Source: Nectonema munidae
Lineage: Eukaryota > Nematomorpha > Nectonematoida > Nectonematidae
Assembly (NCBI GenBank): GCA_030549495.1
Contig: JAUIRK010000293.1
Coordinates: 186,001-250,000, forward strand
DNA length: 64,000 bases
Direction of reading: 5' to 3'
Below are positions 35,167-44,040 of the stretch, one piece after another; the stretch's first letter is position 1, and each line of letters begins with the position of its first letter. Below the pieces are notes generated by a model, which was not told where the DNA came from, made no database searches, and saw only the letters and a list, made by a program, of their open reading frames with translations. The position numbers and the translations under genes were made by a program.

Positions 35167-36890
35167 ATGAGTAATAAAAATTGTGTCAAGAGAAGGCCAG
35201 AAATTCCTCTTGTAACCACATGTTTATCTGGTTTCTGTAAAATGCCAAACAATAAACAAATCATTGGGAGAATTTAAACTTGTTTGAGAGCCAGAAGAGT
35301 AAGAAAGCAAGGATCAAAATTTTAGCAGAAGAAATAAGTCAACTTTGGAATGAGTTGAACTTTCCAAAAATTTCTAATCAGCAAGTGGTGTTGAAAGTTG
35401 GAAAAGTTATCTGTTTGTATGAAAAGTACAGGAAAAGAAAGACAGAAAAATTGGAGGAGGAGATGAACAGTTTGTTTGATATGACTAAAGCTGACGGTTT
35501 TTGGCTGAGTTCACAGAATAAAGCCCTTTATCACACCCAGATTGCAACAGCGAGTAGAGTAGTTTATTCAACAAGATCTAAGGCAAGCATCACATCAATA
35601 CATCCTTCGAAGCGCGTTAAAGTTTAGAGATTGTCTTATACTGAATCGACATCTTCGTGTGTTCCGGCTAAATCAAACTTTGGTTCTGAAAGTTCTAGTC
35701 TCACTAAAATTGAAAATGATGATGAATTTGTCCCGAATGAAAAGAATGAAACAAAGAAAAAGTATAACTCAACGAAATCCGCCGCTAAGCTTGTAACACA
35801 GTATTGTTTGTCTACCAGAAAGGCTTCAGTTGTATTTATTTCTCTTAAACTTGATGGAATTGATATTGAAAGTCCGAGTCAGGTTGGGGTGTGGAAAAAA
35901 GTTATTAAAGAATCTGAAAGTGTTAAAGAAAAGCTTATGGGGGTTTTGAAATCGGAAGTGTTTTGTTTACATTTTGATGGGAAAAGTATTAAAAAGAAAG
36001 AGTATCAAGTGGTGTGTCTTCAAAATAGCCAACGGAGAATCAATTTTGCAATACTAACTTGCAGAAATGGTTCTTCTAAAGCTATTTTGAAGAGTTGGTG
36101 AAACTTATGGATGATTTTGACGCTTGGCAGAGTATTAAAATGATTATATGCGATTCAACAGCAGTGAATACAGGTCGTGAAAATGGGATTGTTGTTAGGT
36201 TTAAGAGAATGGTGAACGAGAAGGGATACGACAAGCCACAATGTATTCCATGTCAACGCCATGTTTTGGACTTGGTTTTGAGACATATCATGGGTTCAAT
36301 CTTTGACGGTTCGACCAAAAGTCCTCACTTGAATTATTTCTTCGTTGATATAATAGTTCAAAATTATGAATTCTTGAAATCAAATTATATTTCTGATTGT
36401 CATCATTATGGAACTTCCAAAAATACTGGCTGGAGGAATGATTTCAAGTTTTTGTTCGAACTCAGATAGGCAAGTTCCATAAAGAAACTGGCAAATGGCC
36501 CAAAATAAGCTGAAAAAAAACTGCCATCTCTCCACAACCCCAGATGGAATTCACGAGGCTTGTATGCCTTAATGGCTTATTTTTTACTCCCTGAAAAGAG
36601 AGAAGAGCTGGAAAAAATTTGTTGTTTTATTTCATTTTCTTGGTGTGACTTGTGGTTTTCTGACCAAAAATTTTAAGTTTCGACTTATGATAAACTAAAA
36701 CAAGCTATAGTTGAACAAAAAAGCCATATCTACTTTACTGAAATTTTTCAGTTCTGAAAATTCATTAATTGACATTTATAGAACAAATATCTTTGCAGAA
36801 CGTGGGGTTAAAAAAATGGAAGAAATAGTGAAAAACTCACGCTCTGATAAATATCTAACATCCAATTTTTTAGCTACTAATGCTTTTTAG
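35167..36890 (+). pseudogene. hAT-like transposase relic (cc8K15.2-type family)
   Basis: Starts with ATG at 35167 (MSNKNCVKRR...CLSGFCKMP), stops after about 36 codons, then continues in other frames: RIKILAEEISQLWNEL (35290-35600), a serine/lysine-rich linker, VFCLHFDGKS (about 35950), ICDSTAVNTG (about 36146), CIPCQRHVLDLVL (about 36240), LPSLHNPRWNSR (about 36520) and a final NIFAERGVKKM...FLATNAF ending at TAG 36888-36890. DST...NTG, CxxxH and RWNSR match an RNase H-fold, hAT-like transposase family abundant in invertebrate genomes. Three or more frame breaks make it a pseudogene, yet nearly all of the family's length is present. TIRs were not found; the GC-rich block starts 18 bp later. 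Confidence 0.65.
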
Positions 36891-36908
36891 CTTTTCATAC
36901 GTTTTCAT

Positions 36909-36956
36909 CCTCTATTATCATTATTTTTACTTTTCTCATTTTCGCTAACTCAACTC
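36909..36956 (+). repeat. Left arm of 48-bp inverted repeat
   Basis: 47 of 48 bases pair with 37917-37964. It sits immediately upstream of the ATG at 36967 and looks like the 5' leader of that gene. Confidence 0.9.
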
Positions 36957-36966
36957 AACCGTTTTA

Positions 36967-37605
36967 ATGACCAACCCTTCATCGACCCAAGTGCCGGAAG
37001 GTTTTACTACTCCCACACGCCCAGCTACTTACTCGTTTATCAATCCTCGAGCCTCTTGCCTGGATTCCGTTGGGTTCATCGGTGAATACACACTGCAAAC
37101 CCTCGGCGACCAAGTGGCTCAGTTGGCTCGTCAGATTGAAAATCTCGCTATACCCACTGCTTCTATCCCGAAGCGCTCTGATACTCCTCGTCCTCCAACC
37201 TCTCCTGCCCCGACGCAACCTCTCCGTGGACAGTACCCGCCCTCGCTACCCTTAGGATACGGAACACTGGATTACGGAGAGATTGGCATCTACAATACTC
37301 CCCCTATGGAACTGGCCTTGCAACGGTTCAGAATAATTAAGGAACTCGCCCCTCACAAGGAAATGCACACCAAGGATGAGATGCTGATGAGTTACCTCGG
37401 GCTCGTGGAGCAGACCATCAAGGCCTTGGATCTGGATGGCCTGACGCAGTTCCATAACTCTCTACGGGTAAACATCATCGCTCTTCATACAAACTGGACA
37501 AGGGCTGGAGCCTCGGCCTCCTCAGTGCTATCGGCAGCCAAGATCACTGGCATTCCGAAATCCGCTCCAGCTTCTGCTAGACAACCTGCGCGGGGTCGCT
37601 CCTAA
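36967..37605 (+). CDS. Unrecognised 212-residue protein, Gag-like features
   Basis: Complete frame ATG to TAA, in good start context after the left inverted-repeat arm. The N-terminal ~70 residues contain a helix-prone stretch (LQTLGDQVAQLARQIENLA), residues ~70-100 are proline-rich, residues ~110-180 are helical (MELALQRFRIIKELAPHKE, then EMLMSYLGLVEQTIKALDLD), and the C-terminus is Ala/Ser-rich and ends basic (ARQPARGRS). I recognise no family. A helical core plus a basic tail is what small Gag or nucleocapsid-like proteins of mobile elements look like, but that is inference. Codon use is far more GC-rich than anything else here, suggesting a recent arrival from a different composition. The frame is uninterrupted, so it may be expressed. 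Confidence 0.6.
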   Translation: MTNPSSTQVPEGFTTPTRPATYSFINPRASCLDSVGFIGEYTLQTLGDQVAQLARQIENLAIPTASIPKRSDTPRPPTSPAPTQPLRGQYPPSLPLGYGTLDYGEIGIYNTPPMELALQRFRIIKELAPHKEMHTKDEMLMSYLGLVEQTIKALDLDGLTQFHNSLRVNIIALHTNWTRAGASASSVLSAAKITGIPKSAPASARQPARGRS

Positions 37606-37916
37606 AGAAAATAGACAACTACAGAATGGTGGGAAGGGTGGAACAAGGCGACGCCGGCTCCATCGAGTCCGCTCGAGGGTTCCGGGTCGCACTCCGAGCG
37701 CCTGGATGCGCTCCGAAAGACAGGTATTAATCTCCTCTTTCTTCAGACCTAGGGCAGTAATTCGCAGCGCGCCTTCCCCCCCCCCCCCGTACGTCCAAGC
37801 GTGGGTCTCAGACAGACTACCTTTTTTGTCTTTGTCTTTATCTTGACTCTTTATTCTTGAGAAAACTTTTCCTTTAGATTTTGCCCTTGGGCGAGACTTT
37901 TGGGTGGGAAGGGTGG

Positions 37917-37964
37917 GAGTTGAGTTAGCGAAAATGAGAAAAGTAAAAATAATGAAAATAGAGG
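37917..37964 (-). repeat. Right arm of 48-bp inverted repeat
   Basis: Reverse complement of 36909-36956 with one mismatch; lies just downstream (on the minus strand) of the TATA-like box. Confidence 0.9.
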
Positions 37965-37975
37965 AGCGGAGCTCC

Positions 37976-38022
37976 CTTTTATAGTGGGAGCTCCGAAACT
38001 TCTAGAAGGCTTTTCCCATTGG
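37976..38022 (-). promoter_or_regulatory. Heat-shock-type pol II promoter signature, minus strand
   Basis: On the minus strand: a CCAAT box (38018-38022), a perfect three-unit heat-shock element GAAnnTTCnnGAA (37995-38007) and TATAAAAG (37976-37983). The expected start, 25-30 bp downstream, falls in or next to the right inverted-repeat arm. The TATA box sits in the loop of a 9-bp hairpin (GGAGCTCCC 37968-37976 with GGGAGCTCC 37986-37994). A second CCAAT lies at 38108-38112. All motifs are seen directly; activity is inferred. Confidence 0.6.
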
Positions 38023-38134
38023 TTAATGGAAAACGACAGCACCGGAAAGCCCATGGTGTTAACTGGGCAGTAATCCGCGCGCTATTCCTATTTTTCCCCC
38101 TTCTTTCATTGGCCAAGAAGTTTCTTGGTAGGTA

Positions 38135-38273
38135 GGACACATTACTAGTAATTGTAAATAATAATTATATAATTAATAATTTAATATTATTAATTAAAAA
38201 TAATTTTGAAGTGTAATAAATTTGGACACATTACTAGTAATTGTCCTACTTTATTATACTTCAAAATTATTTT
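38135..38273. repeat. Nested palindrome and direct repeat
   Basis: GGACACATTACTAGTAATTGT occurs at 38135-38155 and 38224-38244, 89 bp apart; each contains the palindrome ATTACTAGTAAT. The second copy sits in the 29-bp loop of a 24-bp inverted repeat (38197-38220 with 38250-38273, one mismatch). It looks like the footprint or end of a mobile element beside the GC-rich block. Confidence 0.7.
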
Positions 38274-38690
38274 TCATAATAGTGGTTGCTAGTGGCTTTG
38301 CCGTTTTTATTAATTTTTAGAATTCTAATTTGTAATTTGTTTTCATTGGGGTTTATAGTGCTAATAATGTCTTTTTTCATCTCTGAAATTTTAACCCTAT
38401 CAGGTTTCACAATGTTAGTTTTCACGATAACACATTTATTAGGACAATAAAAGTCGGCAGTCAACTTAGGAGGAGCTATTGCTGCCTCAGCATAAGAAAT
38501 CGTGGACTTTTCCACAAATTTTGGAATTTTGTTTCAACAGTAGCGCAGCTAATGATATAATTACGCTACTAATCTCTAATAAATGATGAGCTTGATTTAT
38601 CTAATTGTAATTCAGCGAATTTATCAATCAGTAAATCTTTGATATCTGAAAAAAATATTTTTAAAGGAGTTGGAAGAGTCTCCATTACAA
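38267..38690 (-). pseudogene. LINE ORF1-like (Gag-like) fragment
   Basis: Minus-strand frames read METLPTPLKIFFSDIKDLL, a gap with stops, then SYAEAAIAPPKL, CVIVKTNIVKPDR, and ISTINPNENKLQIRI followed by KINKNGKA. A lysine-rich 'P...K....I.P....I.I..+....G' pattern is usual in ORF1 proteins of Jockey-type LINEs, before the zinc knuckles. Two in-frame stops precede the longest block (82 codons, 38267-38515). It ends at the inverted repeat of 38250-38273, so the 3' part was lost there. The assignment rests on pattern only. Confidence 0.4.
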
Positions 38691-38744
38691 TTAGATAAAT
38701 ACTTCTCTTCAATTAACTTCAAATTATTTACTAACACTATATAT

Positions 38745-39835
38745 TTAATTTTTTCAATAATCATGGCAACTTTTTAGAAAATGTCAATCAAAATTTTGAT
38801 TGATCAAAAATATATCTAATAAAATATACCTTCAAATTTTACGTAAAATATATGTTTTTATACTAAATCGTTGATGCTGTTTTCATTTCTGGGCTCATTT
38901 GTTACATTTAGGATTTAAAAATACCTATAAGTTTTAATCAAATTTGCGGTTTACTTCTGAAAATTGTCTCCAAAAACATTCCTTTAAATTTTACATAAAA
39001 TATATGTGTTATACTAAATCAGCTATGCTTGTTTCATTTCTGGACTGATTTTTTACGTTTAGGATGTGAAAATACCTATAAGAGTTAATTAAATTTGCGG
39101 TTTACTTCTAAAAATTATCTCCAAAAACATTCATTCAAATTTTACATGAAATATATGTTTTTATACCAAATCAACCATGCTGTTTTCATTTCTGAACTCA
39201 TTTTTCACATTTAGGATGTGGAAATACTTATAAGTGTTAATCAAATTTGCGGTTTACTTCTAAAAATTTTTTCCAAAAACATTCATTCAAATTTTACAAT
39301 GAAATATAGGTTTTTATACCAAATCAATCATGCTGTTTTCATTTCTGAAGTCATTTTTAACATTTAGGATGTGGAAATACTTATAAGTGTTAATCAAATT
39401 TGCGGTTTACTTCTAAAAAAATTTTCCAAAAACATTCATTCAAATTTTACAATGAAATATAGGTTTTTATACCAAATCAACCATGCTAGTTTCATTTATG
39501 GGCTCAATTTTTGCAGTTTGAATTTGAAAATACTTATAAGTATCAATCAATCTAAAATTTGTTTCCAAAAATATTGATTCAAATTTTACATGAAATATAT
39601 GTTTTTATAGCAAATAGATCATGATGATTTCATTTCTGAGCACAGTTTTCGCATTTAGAGGTTTTACTGCTAGTGTCAATCAAATTTGCGGTTTATGCCT
39701 GAAAACAATATCCCAAAATATTCTCTCTAATTTTACATGAAATATATGTTTTTATACCAATTCGACCATGATCATTTTTATTTCTGAAATCATTTTTTGC
39801 ATTTAAGGTTTTAAATGTCTGAAAGTGTCAATCAA
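38745..39835 (+). repeat. Tandem array of ~150-bp units with palindromic cap
   Basis: The phrase GCGGTTTACTTCT recurs near 38946, 39097, 39249 and 39402 and, altered, near 39688, giving a period of about 150-153 bp (shorter in the last copies) and six to seven units. Each unit also carries an ATATGTTTTTATACCAAAT block and a TTTCATTTCTG block. Just before the array is ATGTCAATCAAAATTTTGAT, holding the perfect 16-bp palindrome AATCAAAATTTTGATT (38786-38801). The same cap and unit occur inverted at 60580-61430. No coding capacity. Confidence 0.85.
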
Positions 39836-39840
39836 AGCCA

Positions 39841-40640
39841 GGAATAATTGAATTAATTTTGGAATATTTAAATAGAACAACTAATATTAATTATGTTAGA
39901 AAATGTTGCTATAAACTCAAAGCATACCTTTTAATCTTAACTTAATTATCCAGATATTTCACCAAACGAATTTAAATAAAAATAATTATGAATACTAAGA
40001 ATTGACTGTATATATATTAGTGTTTGCAAAGACAATGGGAAACAAAAAAAATTATAACGAAACACCTAGCTTTTGTTAATATAATATCCGTTAAAACATA
40101 ATCATACAAATGACTAATGGAGATTTAGAATGGAAATTTTGTTTGAAGAAACCATGAAGCAAGGTTTTTGGAAATAAGGATCATTAGTGAAGACAGTTGA
40201 AAGGTGAATGTAATGAACAAAGGATTTATTTAACAAAAAGTTAAAACTTTTGAAAACTTTTTCATTTTTCAAGCCTAAAAAATATTTTTTTCTAACAATA
40301 GCTCATTGGGAAAGAATATTTTGATTAACCACTTTGTTTCAAAAGCAAAAATATTTTATCGATTTTTTTATATTTAGGAAGAAATATTTTCTTCTAATGT
40401 CCGATTGTTACATTTTAAAACATTATACATAATCAATGTGAACCGTTTTTCTTTTCATTTATTATTATAGTTAATTTTTTTTAATAATTTCAAAAAAAAA
40501 ATTTAATAAATTTGAATTAATAATAAAAAAATTATTCTATTATATATTTTTCTACTTTTTTTTTAAATTTATTTTAGACTATTTTTTCGCGTCGCATGCG
40601 CTAACAGTATGTTTACTTGTGAAAAATTTATCTCTCGAAA
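39841..40640. other. Non-coding stretch
   Basis: AT-rich; nothing recognised apart from proximity to the piggyBac relic that follows. Confidence 0.45.
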
Positions 40641-40990
40641 CTATGAGATTACACAGGAAAGAAATACTTAAAATGATTAGAGATAAGCAATAGGGAATTT
40701 TTTCTCCGATTTTTCTTGACGAACATGAAAACAAAATACTATTAGTTTCTTACATTCCGAAGAATAATAAAAATGTTGTGTTGTTGAGTTCATCTCATAG
40801 TGACAAAGAAATCTTAGATGAAAAGCAAAGATTTATTTATGAGTTCCTTTCATCCTATTTTAATGTTTGACGGTGTTTCGCGTTCTTTCCTTCGCATCAA
40901 GAAGGGGCTTATTTATTTCCTGGCTGTGAGCAAAGATTGGCTATATTAGCAAAGAAATTCCCAAACAATATTCTAAAACTTCAGAACTTC
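40641..40990 (+). pseudogene. piggyBac transposase relic (copy A)
   Basis: The frame from 40641 reads MRLHRKEILKMIRDKQ, a stop, then GIFSPIFLDEHENKILLVSYIPKNNKNVVLLSSSHSDKEI. LVSYxPKxxKNVxLLSSxHxD is a recognisable stretch of the DDE_Tnp_1_7 (piggyBac) catalytic region, after the GT(L/M)R-N(R/K)KE(I/L)P segment. After about 40830 similarity fades and a stop follows (near 40868). No termini found. It is an old fragment of a cut-and-paste TTAA-targeting transposase. Confidence 0.55.
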
Positions 40991-41221
40991 ATGAGAGATC
41001 AATGAAATTTTTTCGAGATAAAAGGTAAAATTGGAGAAAAGCTTTATTTTAGAATTTTTTATGAAAAGTGAATGAAAAGAAATGAAGACAATCTCTGTTT
41101 TCAGGGAGTAAATTAAGAATTATTTTGCGTCAGATGTGGATGGATCTTCAGGGTTTGGAGCCATTATTTCTGTTGTGAAATATAAAAATAGTCATATATG
41201 CATTGAAAATGAAACAGAAAT

Positions 41222-41464
41222 AAATTGAAAACGTTGAGTAAATCATTTATTTAAAACAAAATACAAGCAATAATATTTCGGTCACCATGACCTTCTTCGG
41301 ATATATTATATCTAAATGACCTTTTTCGGATATATTATATCTGAATGACCTTCTTCGGATATATTAAATCTGAATATAATATATCTGAAGAAGGTCATAG
41401 TTACCGAAATATTATTGCTTGTATTTTGTTTTAAATAAAAAATTTACTCAAGGTTTTCAATTTT
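41222..41464. repeat. Long-armed inverted repeat / MITE (~243 bp)
   Basis: Left arm ATTGAAAACGTTGAGTAAAT and its continuation through CAAAATACAAGCAATAATATTTCGGT pairs with the right arm over about 85 bp with few mismatches. The loop side contains three direct copies of a GACCTTCTTCGGATATATTA-like unit (about 28 bp). No ORF. Target duplication not resolved. Confidence 0.7.
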
Positions 41465-41639
41465 TAACTCATATAGTGAGAAGGTTAGAGATTAAAAATA
41501 GAGCTTGCTTCAACTTTTAAAAGAATTCAAAATCCTTAAATATCATAAGCGACCAAATGTGCTCACTTTAAAATTGGAGAGATCTTTGATATAAGATAAG
41601 AATACTTGAAAAGTAAAAACAAACAATAAAAGCTCTTAC

Positions 41640-41849
41640 TCATTGTGAGATCTTTAGAAGCTATTTCACTAATTTTCATATCATCATCTAAGGTTGCATC
41701 ATTTAATAGTAAATTAATCTTTTCAGTAGGTATTTCTTTTATTTCTGAAATACTTTTCTTTAGTTCTCTTATCTTATCACATTTATTGATTTCGACATGA
41801 AGAATGTTTTCGCCATCTTGTATGTTTAAGGTAATACTTTTACAGTCTC
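41640..41849 (-). CDS. Putative internal exon encoding a ubiquitin-like domain
   Basis: The minus strand shows a pyrimidine-rich tract and acceptor (TTGACTTTAG) before 41849 and a donor (A|GTAAGA) after 41640. The exon is 210 bp, phase 1 at both ends. It encodes about 70 residues: SITLNI, HVEINKCDKIRELKKSI, EIPTEKINLLLNDATLDDD, MKISEIA, the beta-hairpin / helix / beta pattern of ubiquitin-like folds (compare I-V-K...V.ELK..I....GIP...Q.L...G..L.D). No C-terminal Gly-Gly is present, so conjugation is not implied. The frame is also open upstream to an ATG at 41919 with a hydrophobic stretch, so a secreted single-exon protein is the alternative; the splice-signal reading is preferred. Other exons were not found. 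Probably a host gene. Confidence 0.5.
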
Positions 41850-43329
41850 CTAAAGTCAATATAAAATACAAAATTTGAAGGATAAAGAGAATTATAAAAG
41901 AATTAGAAAAAAAACTCAATTCTTTCTACGCTATGCTTGTCAACGAAATACGAGACTTATTTCTAAAAAAAAATACAGCTTCCTATTTATCAAATTTGGA
42001 ACCGGTGTGTAGTCAAGAAATCGTGATTATAATTATCGAATATGGCATAAAAACATCTATAATAGATGGTTTTATTTCAGGGTCAATTAAAGATAACTTG
42101 ATTGCTTTCAACCCGTGTTTTGAATAAATAATAAATCGATCAATCAAGTTAGCATTTAGAAACAAAAACACTGAAAGAAACTCTTAGGAATCAAGTTGAA
42201 CACAATTTTTTCAAAAAAGAAATATTTTCAATTTTCTGAAAATATTTTAAAAAGATTTTCGTTTTTGTCAAAGTTGTTGAGCTACCTTAACTACTCTAAC
42301 GCTACGGCTTAAAGAGATCAGTAGAATTCTTTTACAAAAATGTTTTCTCATTTATTTTTATTAAAATCACACACACACGCAAAATTTTCTTACAAAAAAA
42401 AGACAAGTTTTTGCAACGTATATATATTAAATCACAAAATCTAAAAAAAAATGTTAAAGTCCAAAATTTGCAAACTTTCACAACACAATAAAAAAAATTT
42501 CTTATTTAAAAAAAACAATAACCATAAAATCGACGATACCAATATTTCATAGTGCAATTCTTATAAACATTAAAATTTATTTAATTTTAATCATAAGTTA
42601 CACGGCAAATACAAGTCAAAACATAAAGTAAAATCATTTATTTCTAATTTTTACAATCTGTGCAAAATATGACGTCTTTTTTGTTAACAAGAGATGTTCA
42701 GGATTTACTTACATCAAATAATAAAAAAAAAATTTTTTAATGCAGGTACTTCAACCTTGGCATTATAATTTTGAAAAACAAATAAATATTTTATCAGACT
42801 GTTAAACGCTTTATAAACGAATAATTATACACACAACAGAAATTTTTATTGAAATTAACATTTTGAAAAATGATTTATTCTAATGTATGAATAACTGATA
42901 TATCGAGCAAATAAATTAAAAGCTTAAATTTAGTCAGCATAATGCATACAATTTGGAATATTCTATTTGCGTAAGTAACCAATATATAGAAATTCAACTT
43001 ATACTATATTGATATATAAATGTTAGTACGCTTCTAAAATCTATGATCAACATTTAAAAAAAACGTAATCGCTGGGAGTTGTGATTTTTTGATAAAATGA
43101 TTTTCTTTAGAAAAAAAAAAGTTAAATGAAAATTCTAGTAACTCTTTTTTTTCGGAATAAATGCCATAAAGATGAACATGCAAACATAAACAGTTTAATT
43201 TATCTTTATTAAAAAAAGAACTTTCTAAAAAATCTAAAGCTTTCAATGACTTATAATTAAAGTTAGTCTTTTTGGAGATTAAATGCCACCAGATACAATT
43301 GAAAATTTTCTCTCTAATTCACAAGATGT

Positions 43330-43720
43330 ATGTTGAACTCGTTCTTGCAAAACTAGATTTTAGAATACTCGGTCTCAAATTCAGGTTGAATATTAAAGTC
43401 TGAAATTGTAGAAAAATGATCACGTCCTATAAAAAGAGTTTAGAAAGGCAAATAAAATGTATACTTCGTTATCAAGAATAATGGAGACATAATATTAAAA
43501 TTAAGCATACAAAAAGATTAAAGGATTTTAGAAAAAAATGAGAAAACTCGGTCTTAGAAAGTTCGATCTCACAAAACTGGGCCTCTCAGTTACTTGAAAT
43601 GAATTTGAAAAGGAATAATAATGTTACATTTCTTTATACTTACTATTATATCGAACTATCTAATAACTGGCTTAAGACCCAGTTTTTTGAGACCAAGATT
43701 TCCGGCCACCGCTGTATATA
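43330..43720 (-). repeat. Interspersed repeat family, copy 2 (inverted)
   Basis: Its reverse complement resembles 1560-1990, sharing the GAGACCGAGT and CTAGATTTT phrases and the intervening order. Two inverted copies 42 kb apart show it is a dispersed family. Confidence 0.5.
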
Positions 43721-43879
43721 TAGCAAGCCATTTTGTAATAGTTGCTTCAATGAAACCAAAATTTTAAAGAGATACTTTTATTTTCATTTGAATAGAAATA
43801 GAAAAATAATAAAGATAATTTTTTGTGTCCCGTGTGTATTTTTACAAGAAAGCAGAAACTTTTGAAGTCTTGAGAAAAA

Positions 43880-44040
43880 AGGCTGAAGAAATATTCTATG
43901 CCTGGTACAATGGCACTTTTAACACTTTGAGCGCTAGAATTTTTAAGACAAATCGTGGGCTTGCTTTTTCAATGAAATTTTATATATTGAAAGCAGAAGC
44001 TTTTCATTTCTTGAGGCACGGGTGTCACGCTGGTGCTTAA
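43880..44040 (+). repeat. Repeat segment shared with 29700-29800 (minus)
   Basis: TCAATGAAATTTTATATATTGAAAGCAGAAGCTTTTCATTT and the reverse complement of about 29728-29778 encode related strings (FYILKAEAFHF versus CYIFKADEFHF). Frames are short and diverged. This may be a decayed transposon coding region of unknown type. Confidence 0.35.

Larger units (their letters stand above)
36909..38133. mobile_element. GC-rich inverted-repeat block, probable unclassified mobile element
   Basis: Base composition jumps from about 28 percent G+C just left (36841-36900) to about 55 percent inside (37081-37140). The block contains a 212-codon gene, 48-bp inverted repeats at 36909-36956 and 37917-37964, a 13-base C run at 37776-37788, and a minus-strand promoter signature at 37976-38022. 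Terminal repeats in inverted order with a heat-shock-type promoter are known from DIRS-type retroelements (the Dictyostelium DIRS-1 terminal repeats respond to heat shock), but no reverse transcriptase or tyrosine recombinase is present, so that comparison is only a hypothesis. Two overlapping insertions in opposite orientation would also explain the pattern. Confidence 0.5.

Noticed and set aside
38745-39835. CRISPR-like regularly spaced repeats
   Set aside because: Whole ~150-bp units are repeated with no unique spacers and the context is eukaryotic; it is a tandem satellite.
41933-42127. 64-codon plus-strand frame followed by AATAAA-like signals
   Set aside because: No recognisable fold; AATAAA is common by chance in this composition.
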